Source: Vibrio sp. JC009 (lineage in GTDB: Bacteria > Pseudomonadota > Gammaproteobacteria > Enterobacterales > Vibrionaceae). From it: a stretch of DNA of 64,000 nt. Made by a program: the position numbers and the translations under genes. This document shows positions 16,478 through 26,455 of this stretch, piece by piece (positions within the stretch are counted from its first letter, which is position 1; each line of letters opens with the position of its first letter). The stretch spans positions 1,116,001 through 1,180,000 of the forward strand of contig NZ_CP092106.1 of the NCBI RefSeq assembly GCF_029016485.1. Reading direction: 5' to 3'. Under the pieces are notes generated by a model, which was not told the origin of the DNA, did not search any database, and saw only the letters and a list, made by a program, of their open reading frames with translations.

Positions 16478-18804
16478 TTAGATAAGTTTACCCATGCATT
16501 TTTTAGAAGAAGCTGTGTTCTTTCTTCTATTGCCTGAGCGTTCCATTCAGATGCGAAAGTAATTTCAGCATATTTTCGTTCAAGCATTAATATTGATGCG
16601 TGTCTTTGTGCTTCGTCAGATTTTACACCCTCTGAAGTAAAGATCATATCTATATCCGGGATTGATTCATTTTGTAGTGCTTGCATCATTTTTTGACAAA
16701 CAGTAAACCAACTCTGATTTTTAGTGTTTACAATGTTGTTCCGGGCGTCGATAAGAATGTTTCCGAGTTTGTTAAAAACTTCGGGCGCATTTAAAGACTC
16801 ATTCCATCCTTGATGGTCTGCAGTGTCACGATCGTAAACCATTGAAATTCTGTTGCCACTGTAAAGAAGCTCCCACATACTTGTTGTTAGGAAATTATTT
16901 CGGTCTGCTGTAGACTGCACAAAATTTTCTCCTTCTAGCTCGAGCTGATGGAAGCCGGCTAATATTAACAACCGAATATTTTTGGATTTTGTGAGCATTT
17001 GTTGCTTTGAGCAAATATCTAACCATTGCTCAAACGGTGTATCTTTTGGAGATGCTTTACTTATGATTTTGTTTTCTAGCTCTTGTCTGAAGTACGCTTT
17101 GACTTTTTCAATATTGAATTTATTTGAACTTAATGTACCTCCATGGAGTTGATATGGTTCGTATTCAACACCACAGACGTCAAATCCTCTTTCATGAAGT
17201 TTCTTGTACACGCTGTCAATACCATCAGCTCCACCACTCATAGCTCTCCACAAGACACTAAAGGCCGTGACGGCCTTTAACGCCTGCAAAAAGCTTGATT
17301 CTGGTTTTTCTAATGTTTCGTACAGTTCATCTTGTAAGATAAACTGAACAAGTAAGCTTTGAGTAATATCATGTTTGATATCTGTTAGGTAATGGAGGCA
17401 AACCATGGCTTGTTGCTGCTCAGCTTCACTGACTAACCCATTCAAGTTAGGTGTTTTAGCTTGCCAATGATCAAATAGAAAATCAGCAGTTTTTTTCAGA
17501 TGATTTAAATATTCATCCTTATCTATAGCGAGACAGCTTTCGTAACTTTTTAGCATTGAATCACGCTGATCTCTTAAGCTGGAAGTTTTTACTTTTCCCT
17601 GGTAGGCACGAACAAAGGCTAAAATTAGCGCTTTAGTTTTGTCATTTTTTTCTTTTGCTTTAGTTATGGCTTCAAACCTATCAGTAATGGCACTGAGGGT
17701 TTCCATTGCTTTGTCTGCGTTCTCTTCGCCGTTCTTACGCTTGTTGCCAATATGTTCAATTACTTTTGGGACAAAGGTCTCGATTGCTGTAAGTGGTTCA
17801 CCTGTCGTATTTAGTGCTTCAAACATGTCAAACGCGTACGACTCATTGTTTACCTCTACATAAGTTAAGCAAACACGATGAAGAAGGAATTTTGAAAATG
17901 CAGAAATGAAGATAATTTCTTGTATATCTTTGTTTGAGTCCGCAACTTTTTTGAGTTCGTCATCAATCGGAAAATCTAAGCATTCATCAAGAGTATCTTT
18001 ATTGGTTAAGTGAGATACCGTCAATACTTCATTTTCTTCTCCGTCGTTAGATTTTGATTCAAACCCTGTTTGCACAAAATTAAGTTGTTTACGAATTTCC
18101 TTTATGTTGTCAACAACTCGCTTAGAGGATATGGCAATATTATTCAAATCTAATGGTTTGAAGGTGGTTGACTCTCGAGACTCAACTATGTGTCGTTGAT
18201 AACTAAGTAATACTTCTGCTAATGGACTATCGTATTGTGCTTTCTTGTCGTCCTTACCCCAGCAGTCAACTTGAGAACGGATTATTTTAGGATAGAACTT
18301 GAATAAAGAGTGCTCGGCTTGTGTCTCGATAACAAAGTTAGATGTATCTTGAATTAGTTGCGATACAATTTCTCTCAAATCTTCTAGAGCGTCGGTTGCA
18401 TCTTCATCTTTTTCTTTGTCTATTACTTTTTTAAGTTTAGGTAGCTTGATATTCAATCTTTCGTTTAGACATAAGATGATTAAAAGCAAGGTTGATAAGC
18501 GCTGCTGACCATCAATGATTAGTTTTATATGTGTAGGAGTATGGCGCTTTGCGACAGGGTAGATTGTTGTTGCTGCACTATCATCAACACTTAATATTGA
18601 ACCTAGGAATATGATCGCATCAGGCGATTCTAACAGATTTCTAAATACGTTTTCACAATCTGAGAAAAGGTCTCTGATGTGCTTTTCTTCCCATGAGTAT
18701 GGTCTTTGGTAGGCTGGCATATAGAATCCAGTCTGTTTTCGTTCACAAAGAACATCGAAAACGGATTGGGGTTCAGCTTTGAAAATATCTAACGACTTCT
18801 GCAT
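16465..18804 (-). CDS. sspE: SspE, phosphorothioate-sensing NTPase/nickase
   Basis: This 779-residue protein has an N-terminal DUF262 domain with the conserved YQRPYSW (32-38) and IDGQQR (97-102) motifs, and a C-terminal DUF1524-like HNH domain in which DHQGW, KLGNILIDARNN and the following WF form an H-N-N arrangement. Known SspE senses phosphorothioate in its own DNA, hydrolyses NTP through the DUF262 domain and nicks phage DNA with the HNH domain. It is the first gene of the leftward operon; a ribosome-binding site (agga) lies upstream of the ATG. It is transcribed divergently from sspBCD, 390 bases away. Confidence 0.85.
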   Translation of the reverse strand: MQKSLDIFKAEPQSVFDVLCERKQTGFYMPAYQRPYSWEEKHIRDLFSDCENVFRNLLESPDAIIFLGSILSVDDSAATTIYPVAKRHTPTHIKLIIDGQQRLSTLLLIILCLNERLNIKLPKLKKVIDKEKDEDATDALEDLREIVSQLIQDTSNFVIETQAEHSLFKFYPKIIRSQVDCWGKDDKKAQYDSPLAEVLLSYQRHIVESRESTTFKPLDLNNIAISSKRVVDNIKEIRKQLNFVQTGFESKSNDGEENEVLTVSHLTNKDTLDECLDFPIDDELKKVADSNKDIQEIIFISAFSKFLLHRVCLTYVEVNNESYAFDMFEALNTTGEPLTAIETFVPKVIEHIGNKRKNGEENADKAMETLSAITDRFEAITKAKEKNDKTKALILAFVRAYQGKVKTSSLRDQRDSMLKSYESCLAIDKDEYLNHLKKTADFLFDHWQAKTPNLNGLVSEAEQQQAMVCLHYLTDIKHDITQSLLVQFILQDELYETLEKPESSFLQALKAVTAFSVLWRAMSGGADGIDSVYKKLHERGFDVCGVEYEPYQLHGGTLSSNKFNIEKVKAYFRQELENKIISKASPKDTPFEQWLDICSKQQMLTKSKNIRLLILAGFHQLELEGENFVQSTADRNNFLTTSMWELLYSGNRISMVYDRDTADHQGWNESLNAPEVFNKLGNILIDARNNIVNTKNQSWFTVCQKMMQALQNESIPDIDMIFTSEGVKSDEAQRHASILMLERKYAEITFASEWNAQAIEERTQLLLKNAWVNLSKWLA

Positions 18805-19194
18805 TGAGGGTGTTCCTAGTTACTGATGTTGGCAAAACACTGTTTTTGGCATAGCTTTGCAATTATGTTCTATTCATGCTAGAGAACTTCTCCACTAGCT
18901 TAGGATGTATGGTAGTTTACGTCTGGCATTGAGAAAAGAGTTTTGATCTGTAAGTAAAACAAGTATATTACGGGCCTATGTGAACAATATGTAACATGAT
19001 GTATTATTAACCAATTGTTTTTGAAAGGTTTTTCATTAAAGCATTCTATTCTGATGCAGAGTAAAAGCAATGCGCTAAATCACAACTTTACTCAGACTTT
19101 TGCATTTTTTCTTAGTATACCTCCTAGAACTTCTCACAAGAATCCGTAAAATGACGGTTTGGATAAAATCTCCAAACAGCTATAGGTAATCACA
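18805..19194. other. Divergent control region between sspE and sspB
   Basis: This 390-base AT-rich region carries the promoters of both Ssp operons. No regulator gene is encoded in it and no clear palindrome was found. A weak -10-like tatatt occurs at 18964-18969, but its -35 spacing is poor, so no promoter is claimed. Confidence 0.4.
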
Positions 19195-20163
19195 TTGTCA
19201 ATTGAGTCTAGCACCCTGAAGTTCTCAGGGCATCAAACGTTTCCTCTCCGATATGGGTGGATTTATAAAATAATACAAGAAGTTAAAGCGGGTCGATCTA
19301 TCTCAAGTAAGGAGATGATAGATAAGCAAATGGTTTATATGGGTGTAGGTAAAAATATGGTTTTATCTATACGTCATTGGATCAAAACCCTTGGTTTGGT
19401 GACTTCTAGTAAAGAACAGGCTCAGGACTTCGAATTAACACCGTTGGCTGAGAAGCTATTTGTGGGGACGAAGGAAGAACCTGCGTACGATGAGTTTATG
19501 GATAAGGTGGGTACAGTGTGGTTAATACATTGGCTTTCTCAATCAATATCACCTTCAAAGTTCGAATTAAATACTCCTCGCTGGTTTTTCAACTTTTACA
19601 ACGGAGTCCGGTGTGACAAGCAGCAGATCGCTGCAGATATAAATGCAGCACTTGAGCAAGGTGGTAGAGAGGTTACAGAAGCTACCTTGAAGAAAGATAT
19701 CGACTGCTTTTTACAAACGTATTCCGTTAAATCAAGCAGCAAAGGCTCTAAGGTAAATGAGGATAGCTTTACTTCACCTTTCACTGAGCTTGGTTTATTA
19801 GAGCAGGTTGATGCAAAAAGCTATGTTGCTGAATTATCTACTAGAAAAAGCTTACCTGTAGAAGTTTTTGCTTATGCTCTTATCGATTTTATTAAGAAAA
19901 AACATAATGTTAAGGTTGATTCGCAAGAGCGGACTTTTTCATTTGATTCACTTCTTAAAGATGTTGGCTCCCCAGGTAAAGTTTTTCGCCTGACTGAGCA
20001 AGGATTAAGCGAAAAGCTAGATGAACTGCAAAAGCTATCTGAAGGGATGCTGGCCTGGACCGATACGCAGGGCTTAAGGCAGCTACGTCATGAATTTGAA
20101 GATATCAGCACTGTTTCTCCTGAAATGTATTTAGAAAGCTATTATAAAAAAAGAGATAAATAA
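19195..20163 (+). CDS. sspB: SspB, DUF4007 family nickase of the phosphorothioation complex
   Basis: The 322-residue protein opens with TLKFSGHQTFPLRYGWIYK, the hallmark of DUF4007. Known SspB nicks single-stranded DNA to open the site for sulfur insertion and also reads the target sequence. The start is a TTG at 19195 preceded by aggt at 19184-19187; no in-frame ATG fits the conserved N-terminus. The stop overlaps the sspC ATG by one base (TAATG). The length matches the homologue described in Vibrio cyclitrophicus, as far as I recall. Confidence 0.88.
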   Translation: MSIESSTLKFSGHQTFPLRYGWIYKIIQEVKAGRSISSKEMIDKQMVYMGVGKNMVLSIRHWIKTLGLVTSSKEQAQDFELTPLAEKLFVGTKEEPAYDEFMDKVGTVWLIHWLSQSISPSKFELNTPRWFFNFYNGVRCDKQQIAADINAALEQGGREVTEATLKKDIDCFLQTYSVKSSSKGSKVNEDSFTSPFTELGLLEQVDAKSYVAELSTRKSLPVEVFAYALIDFIKKKHNVKVDSQERTFSFDSLLKDVGSPGKVFRLTEQGLSEKLDELQKLSEGMLAWTDTQGLRQLRHEFEDISTVSPEMYLESYYKKRDK

Positions 20164-23100
20164 TGACTCTTGCACAGCACTATGCCATCGCTATTCGGCA
20201 CCAGCGTTCAACACGTATAGATAGCGATCTTAATCCCGAGTTTTTCCCTGGACTTGTTTATCATGGTACGGCACAAACTGCTTTAGAAACGTTAATACGT
20301 CAATTTGGGCAAACTAACCAAAGCGCTTATACACTTACCGGACCGTATGGCTCAGGTAAGTCAACAATTGCTCTTCTTTTGACGGGGCTTCTTAGCTATG
20401 ACTCTGGAATTAGAAATGCAGCATTAGATACAATCAATCAAAGTACAAAATCTTTGATTGATGAAAGCGTTACCTATAGCCAGGGGTGGTTACAGATCCG
20501 CTCAGTAGGTGGTGTACACGCACCAGTAGATACCTTTTGGCAAGCAACATTAGAAGCCTTGCTGGAACACCCAAATACCTTACAAGTGGCCAAAAAATAC
20601 AAACGCTTTAATGCAGTTAATGAATCTGAGCTCATTGAATTGTGGGAAGGGTTATTTACAGAGATCAAAGATAAAGTTGATGGCGTATTACTTCTTGCGG
20701 ATGAAATGGGTAAAACCCTAGAGTTCATCAACAAGAATAAGGGAGAGCTACACTTATTCCAAGATCTTGCGGAGGTTCTTGGGCGCATTGATACCGATGT
20801 TATCTTCCTAGGCCTGTTGCACCAGTCATTCAGTGAATATGCCAAAGAGCGTGGTACTAAGCTGCAAGAAGAGTGGGGCAAAATTCAGGGACGTTATTCA
20901 GATATCTCTTATAACGTATCAACAGATGAAACCGTAGCACTGTTAGCTAGATCGATTGTTCCTGAAAATGATAGCTTTGCAGATCAAACCCCCTATGTGT
21001 CGATGACACTTGATGCTATAAACGACAGTGAAGAGCGTAAGCAGTCGCTAGAGACTCGCCTAAAGCAATGTGCTCCTTTGCATCCGTTAACAGCATTGAT
21101 TCTTGGCCCGTTATCTAAGCGTCGCTTTAGTCAAAACGAGCGTAGCACTTTCAGTTTCCTAACTTCTAGAGAAGAACATAGCTTTCAGATGTTCTTGCAG
21201 AATACAGTAAACAAGCAGGAGAGGTATTCGCTTGCAAATCTTTGGGATTACCTAGAGATAAACCTTGAGCATACTATTTTAGGGTCACCAGATGGACATG
21301 CATGGGCGGAAGCTGCTGATGCAGTAAACCGTGCAGATGTTTCAGAAGAAACTCGAAATGTTCTGAAGTCGATAGCGATTATTAACCTATTTGGTAAAGC
21401 TGCAAATCTTTATGCGACAGAGAAGGTCTTACAAGCTGCTGTTGGTATTCAAGAAGCAAATGAGCTAGATGAGCACCTTAAGTTATTACGCGCGGCTTCT
21501 TGCATAGTCTATCGAAAACACCAGTCATCATGGGTTATTTTTGAAGGGTCTGATATTGATATCCAAAGTGAGTTAGACAAACAACTCTCACAACTCAGTG
21601 ATAGCACAGATTCTTTGCAGCAGATTAAATATTCTCAACAAACCATTGCCATAGGCCATTATCACACTGTGGGCACAATGCGTTGGGTTGAGCATGTGGT
21701 TTGTTCTGATATTTATCACTTAGATATCGATCGAGTAATTAAGGGCAGAAATGGTGAGTTTGCTAACTTCGTTTTACTTATAAAGGAAGCGGAAGAAAGT
21801 CAATTATTGGAGATATCTGAGAACAACAAAACCATTGCAATATCGGTTGCTCAGAATGCAGCGGACATAGAGTACTACGCTAAAGAACTTTATGCTCTTG
21901 AACTATTGGAGAAAAACAGAGAGTTTGGTTCGTCGTTACAGCACGATAAAGTAGCCAAAAAAGAATTCGATAGCAGAAGGTATCAAGCGCACAAGCTGCT
22001 TAATAACTGTGTACAAGATGCATTTACGCGAGCGGAATGGTTTATCAGAGGAGAGAAAATTACTTCAGATAGTATTAGCTCATTAGCAAGCGTTTTAGCA
22101 GAAGATGTATATTACCATACACCTCCACTGCTCAATGAGTTAGTGAACAAAAATAAGTTATCGGGTACTGCTGTTTCAGCCCGTAAAAAGCTGTTTGAAG
22201 CAATGATTGACTTTGAGGATGAAGAAGACCTTGATATTGAGGGCTTTCCTCCTGAGAAGTCAATGTATGTTAGCTGTTTGAAAAATACCAAGCTGCATGA
22301 TTGCATTGACGGTGAATGGTGTTTTTCAACTAAAAATATTGGCCCAGAATTGCGTCGATTATTTGACCGTCTAACTAATTATCTAAAAGATAAAAAAGGT
22401 CAGATTACACCACTTTCTGAGTTGGTTGATATTTGTACTGATGCTCCTTTCGGACTTACTTTGGGTGTTACACCAATCTATCTATTGGCGTACTTGAAGA
22501 CACTAGGCACTAAGATTGCCTACTATGAAATTGATAGTGCAGGTGATTTTGCATTCTTAATGGAGCCTGACTCTGACTATGTTCAGACGCTACAGAAGAA
22601 CCCTAAAGAACTGGCGGTAAAATACATATCTTTGCAGGATGAAGAAAAGCAGTGGATTACCCAGCTTAGTGTTTATGCCGCGACTCTAACCGGTCAAGTC
22701 GTTACAGATAGTTTATTGTCTGTTGCAAGGCCTCTCGTAACAAGCATGCTGGTTCTTCCTAAATGGATAAAAAATGCCAACCATTTGTCGGATGACAAAG
22801 AGCTAAACAAACGAATTTTGAATGTTAGGGACAGGTTTTTGCAAGCCAAAGACCCACATGCTCTTCTTACTTCAGATCTTGTTGTTGCACTAGACAGTGA
22901 CAAAGAATTTTCTCTTACAGAGCGGGTTGACAGGCTTGATGAGTGCTTTACCGTATTAAAGCAAGCTCACGATAAAATGCTCACTCAGTTTAGTGACACA
23001 CTCAAGGCTATCTTCCCAGTATCGGATGAAGAGCTATTTGCTATGTGCGAGCTAGTCGAAGCTAAAAGTGGCGATATGAAGCTGAAAGCGTTCGCTAAAA

Positions 23101-23522
23101 AGCTAGCCCTTAGACAGAGTAAAGGTCTTAGCTGGGTAGAAGATATTGTTAGCCTTGCCGTAGGCAAAAGTGAGCAAAACTGGAATCAGAATGACCTTAT
23201 TGGCGCTGAAAAAGCGATAAACGAATATGCCAGAGACTTCTTGAGTATTGCTAAAGCCGGTTCAGTAAATACTTCAGCATCATTTGAAACTCAAAACATC
23301 AAAACAGTATCTTTAGTACTAGAAGAAGATAGTATGTTAAAAACCTACAAGACTGAGATACTAGAATCGAAATCTGATGATGTTACTCGCAAAAAAGATA
23401 GTGTTATGAACACGCTTAGTGGGCTAACAGAGTTTGAAAAGGTCGATATCTTATATCAGCTATTACGAGATACGTTGAAAGAGCAAAGTAAAGACGCTCA
23501 ACATGATTTTGAGGTTAACTGA
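20163..23522 (+). CDS. sspC: SspC, large ATPase of the phosphorothioation complex
   Basis: This 1119-residue protein is a STAND/AAA-like ATPase. Walker A is at 60-68 (GPYGSGKST) and a Walker B-like VLLLADEMGK is at about 173-182. The rest is largely helical, without a recognised catalytic domain. SspC supplies ATP-dependent DNA handling to the SspB-SspD modification step. It sits between sspB and sspD with overlapping start and stop codons on each side, so the three proteins are made together from one transcript. Confidence 0.88.
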   Translation: MTLAQHYAIAIRHQRSTRIDSDLNPEFFPGLVYHGTAQTALETLIRQFGQTNQSAYTLTGPYGSGKSTIALLLTGLLSYDSGIRNAALDTINQSTKSLIDESVTYSQGWLQIRSVGGVHAPVDTFWQATLEALLEHPNTLQVAKKYKRFNAVNESELIELWEGLFTEIKDKVDGVLLLADEMGKTLEFINKNKGELHLFQDLAEVLGRIDTDVIFLGLLHQSFSEYAKERGTKLQEEWGKIQGRYSDISYNVSTDETVALLARSIVPENDSFADQTPYVSMTLDAINDSEERKQSLETRLKQCAPLHPLTALILGPLSKRRFSQNERSTFSFLTSREEHSFQMFLQNTVNKQERYSLANLWDYLEINLEHTILGSPDGHAWAEAADAVNRADVSEETRNVLKSIAIINLFGKAANLYATEKVLQAAVGIQEANELDEHLKLLRAASCIVYRKHQSSWVIFEGSDIDIQSELDKQLSQLSDSTDSLQQIKYSQQTIAIGHYHTVGTMRWVEHVVCSDIYHLDIDRVIKGRNGEFANFVLLIKEAEESQLLEISENNKTIAISVAQNAADIEYYAKELYALELLEKNREFGSSLQHDKVAKKEFDSRRYQAHKLLNNCVQDAFTRAEWFIRGEKITSDSISSLASVLAEDVYYHTPPLLNELVNKNKLSGTAVSARKKLFEAMIDFEDEEDLDIEGFPPEKSMYVSCLKNTKLHDCIDGEWCFSTKNIGPELRRLFDRLTNYLKDKKGQITPLSELVDICTDAPFGLTLGVTPIYLLAYLKTLGTKIAYYEIDSAGDFAFLMEPDSDYVQTLQKNPKELAVKYISLQDEEKQWITQLSVYAATLTGQVVTDSLLSVARPLVTSMLVLPKWIKNANHLSDDKELNKRILNVRDRFLQAKDPHALLTSDLVVALDSDKEFSLTERVDRLDECFTVLKQAHDKMLTQFSDTLKAIFPVSDEELFAMCELVEAKSGDMKLKAFAKKLALRQSKGLSWVEDIVSLAVGKSEQNWNQNDLIGAEKAINEYARDFLSIAKAGSVNTSASFETQNIKTVSLVLEEDSMLKTYKTEILESKSDDVTRKKDSVMNTLSGLTEFEKVDILYQLLRDTLKEQSKDAQHDFEVN

Positions 23523-24442
23523 TGAGCGAAAAGAAAGTAAAACATGTGCTGGGACTGTCTGGAGGGAAAGACAGTGCCGCTCTTGCGATTTATATGGCAA
23601 GAGAATACCCAGATATTGATATTGAGTATTTCTTTACAGATACAGGGTATGAGCTGCCGGAAGTTTATGATTTTATCGATAAGCTTGAGGCTGTGCTATG
23701 TAAAAAGATTCTTAGACTAAACCACTCCGAACGCATGGTTAATGGGGATGTGAAAGTCTTTGACAAGATACTGAAAGAGCACAATAATTTCCTTCCTTCA
23801 GGCCGTCAACGTTGGTGTACCATCAAGATGAAGCTTGAACCATTTGAAAAATGGATCAAAGCGTATCGTGATGAAGGTTACGAAGTGGTGTCGTATGTTG
23901 GTATTCGAGCTGATGAGCCATGGCGTGATGGTTATAAACCAAATGAGGCGCAAAAATACCTAAAAATTAAAATGCCATTTGCTGATGATGGTATTAAGAA
24001 AGACGGCGTGCTTTCAATACTAGATAGCAGTGGACTTGGTCTTCCCAAATATTACAAATGGCGTTCACGCTCTGGCTGCACGTTCTGTTTCTTCCAGAGA
24101 AAGATTGAATGGGTAAGGCTAATGGAGCGTTATCCAGAGCTTTTCGAAGAGGCTAAGGCATTCGAAAAACAGGCTGAGAGTAGTGCAAACGGTGAAACTT
24201 TCTATTGGATGGGGCCTAATGAGCCACTAACAACGTTAGAGGATCCGGATCGAATTGCTCAGATTAAAGAAAACCATGAAAAGGCGATCAAGCGATTTGA
24301 AAAGCGAAAGGCTAAAGAGCGCAAACGCCGTTTAGGTATGCATGCTTTGATTGACGAAAATATGCTTATTGAAACTCGTAATATGGATGATATATATGGC
24401 GAAGATATTGATGAAGGGCCGTGTATTACGTGCTATAAATAA
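23522..24442 (+). CDS. sspD: SspD, PAPS-reductase-like ATP pyrophosphatase
   Basis: The 306-residue protein has the PP-loop SGGKDS at 13-18 and cysteines at RWCTIK (about residue 100), SGCTFC (about 187) and the C-terminal CITC, which may carry the Fe-S cluster seen in DndC/SspD proteins. It activates the DNA backbone phosphate by adenylation before sulfur transfer from SspA. It overlaps sspC by one base (TGATG). A shared terminator follows at 24485. All key motifs are present, so the modification module looks intact. Confidence 0.9.
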   Translation: MSEKKVKHVLGLSGGKDSAALAIYMAREYPDIDIEYFFTDTGYELPEVYDFIDKLEAVLCKKILRLNHSERMVNGDVKVFDKILKEHNNFLPSGRQRWCTIKMKLEPFEKWIKAYRDEGYEVVSYVGIRADEPWRDGYKPNEAQKYLKIKMPFADDGIKKDGVLSILDSSGLGLPKYYKWRSRSGCTFCFFQRKIEWVRLMERYPELFEEAKAFEKQAESSANGETFYWMGPNEPLTTLEDPDRIAQIKENHEKAIKRFEKRKAKERKRRLGMHALIDENMLIETRNMDDIYGEDIDEGPCITCYK

Positions 24443-24484
24443 TGATATAATAATACATATGAATCGAGAGTGTAAATAAATTTG

Positions 24485-24522
24485 AAAAAGGCTCATTTTG
24501 GAAATGAGCCTTTAAATTTTTT
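24485..24522. terminator. Bidirectional terminator between sspD and the DGQHR gene
   Basis: aaaggctcattt and aaatgagccttt form a 12-base stem with a short loop, followed by T-rich sequence on the + strand and preceded by A-rich sequence that serves the - strand. It separates two convergent operons. Confidence 0.8.
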
Positions 24523-24541
24523 CAGTTCATATAATTCATAA

Positions 24542-26452
24542 TTATAATACTGAAAGAAGATGTTGTTGTTTTGATAGAACTATTTTAGATGAAGTTCTTA
24601 CGTAAAAATCATCATCTTCATCAGGTTGTATTTTCTTTAAGTGGCTCTTATGTCTATTGTTGATATCTTTAACTGATGTAAATGAATCTAGGTGATTATC
24701 TTTAGATGTGTTAATTAGATCCAAAATTATTTTAGATAATATATCGACAGCTTTTTTACTATAGTCTATTTCACCATTAGCCTTTCTTATAATTCCAGAC
24801 CAAAAATATGCAGATAAAGATTTATAGCTTTTCTGTCTTGCTGTCTGGGAGTTTTTATATTCCAAAGAAAATACGCGCTCATCTCCAACACTAGACTCAT
24901 TGAATTGTTCATACATATTATTGAAGTCATCTACGAATTTTTTTGTTTCTTGTAAAAGGTTCTCACTATTTTTGTCTTCTACGATAGAAAGGTATTCGTT
25001 AAACAGTGCTTTAAATATCGACTTTTGACCCATTACAGAAAAGCAAATATTGTCTGATGTCAATTCAGTAATGTCTTTCTTGAACGACTTAACAGACTTC
25101 ATCATTATAGTAGATGAATCTTTGCTATATTCTTTTCTTTTTCCTTTAAAAGATCTTAAATATGTTCTCAAGCTGCTACCTTCGTCTAATGCATTATGTT
25201 GATTACATATAGAGTAAAACTCTCGGAATGGATGCAAATTTTCAAAAACATACCTGAACACACTTCTATATTTATTAGAGAATTCTTTCTTTGCTATCTT
25301 TGATGCAGCAGGTGACCAAGTATATAAAAAGGTGCTTTCTTCATCATCTTCATCATCACATATTGAAGCCTTAGCAATATCCATTCTACCTTTAAATGTT
25401 TCGTTTTCGCCAAGAGCTTTCTTGATTTCTTCATCTGGCGTAACCCAAGAATCTAATCTTGACAACCATTGCTGTATATTTCTCTGATTCTGTCGATCAT
25501 CAATACTGGATGCGCGTCGATCGTCGAAAATGCATGTCTGAATTATTTGTCTTATTGTAAGAACTCCAGAGAGTGTCATATCCATAGCGTGCTTTCCGCC
25601 TTCACAATCCCAATCCACTATCTCTGGTTGAATTGCTGGGGGTAGTGACTTATCCGCATCATCTACGAGTGATTGAGTGAAACATGCAAGTACGTCTTTG
25701 TCATCCATAAGAACTAGTCTTGTTTCATTTACTTCAACCGGGGTATGGTTAATAGTTACAAATAGGTCTCTGGCAACGTCAGTTGGTTTACTGTTTTTTC
25801 TTTCACAAATAGAAGGTAAGTCAATAAGAGTTACGGTTATTCTTGATTCTAGAATTTCTTTATTTATTGCAGCAGCTTCTTTTAGTGCTTTAAATCTATG
25901 TTGGCCATCAATAACAACTGATGTAAGTCTATTGTTATCCCATACTATATCCCCGGACATAGGATCGAATGGTATTTCAAAAATACCTCCGGCAACTTCT
26001 ATCGAGTTTTCATAATCTTCAAATTTTTCGGGGTTCATGTGTTTGATTGCGCCGTCAACAAAGTTGGTCGAAGTGGCTGTAGGGTCTATTTGTTCAAAGG
26101 AGTCTAACGGCAGGTAATCGCTTCCAGTTGGAATCATCACGGAAATTAGTGGCGGGAAATATTTAGTAACACCAGAGTTCAAAAGGTAGTCGTTTGCAAT
26201 TTGTTTAGCTCTATTATGATCTAATTCTCGCTGTATTAAAGTGCTTATAGGCCAAACTTCAACATTATTCATTTCTTCGAATATTTTAAAATTTTCTAAA
26301 AGGTCATTTACCTTTATATCAAGAAAATAGACACCGACACTTTCAGTTTCTAAACCAAATGAGGCTTTAGTGTAAGATATCGATGATGACAAACTAAAAC
26401 TCTTACTTTTAGATTTTATTTCTACTTTTTTCTTTCTTTTTTTTTCTATCAT
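24542..26452 (-). CDS. DGQHR domain protein (DndB-like)
   Basis: The 636-residue protein carries the DGQHR motif in VVIDGQHRFKALKEAA (179-194) and the downstream block FVTINHTPVEVNETR (231-245), as in DndB and other DGQHR-family proteins. DndB represses dnd genes and reduces modification in DndABCDE systems. Here the protein is larger than classical DndB (about 360 residues), with a lysine-rich N-terminus (IEKKRKKKVEIKSKSKS) and a long C-terminal region of unknown fold. It forms a two-gene unit with the GIY-YIG gene upstream (3-base gap) and lies convergent to sspD. Whether it regulates the Ssp system or is a separate defence unit is open. Confidence 0.7.
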   Translation of the reverse strand: MIEKKRKKKVEIKSKSKSFSLSSSISYTKASFGLETESVGVYFLDIKVNDLLENFKIFEEMNNVEVWPISTLIQRELDHNRAKQIANDYLLNSGVTKYFPPLISVMIPTGSDYLPLDSFEQIDPTATSTNFVDGAIKHMNPEKFEDYENSIEVAGGIFEIPFDPMSGDIVWDNNRLTSVVIDGQHRFKALKEAAAINKEILESRITVTLIDLPSICERKNSKPTDVARDLFVTINHTPVEVNETRLVLMDDKDVLACFTQSLVDDADKSLPPAIQPEIVDWDCEGGKHAMDMTLSGVLTIRQIIQTCIFDDRRASSIDDRQNQRNIQQWLSRLDSWVTPDEEIKKALGENETFKGRMDIAKASICDDEDDEESTFLYTWSPAASKIAKKEFSNKYRSVFRYVFENLHPFREFYSICNQHNALDEGSSLRTYLRSFKGKRKEYSKDSSTIMMKSVKSFKKDITELTSDNICFSVMGQKSIFKALFNEYLSIVEDKNSENLLQETKKFVDDFNNMYEQFNESSVGDERVFSLEYKNSQTARQKSYKSLSAYFWSGIIRKANGEIDYSKKAVDILSKIILDLINTSKDNHLDSFTSVKDINNRHKSHLKKIQPDEDDDFYVRTSSKIVLSKQQHLLSVL

Positions 26453-26455
26453 TGT

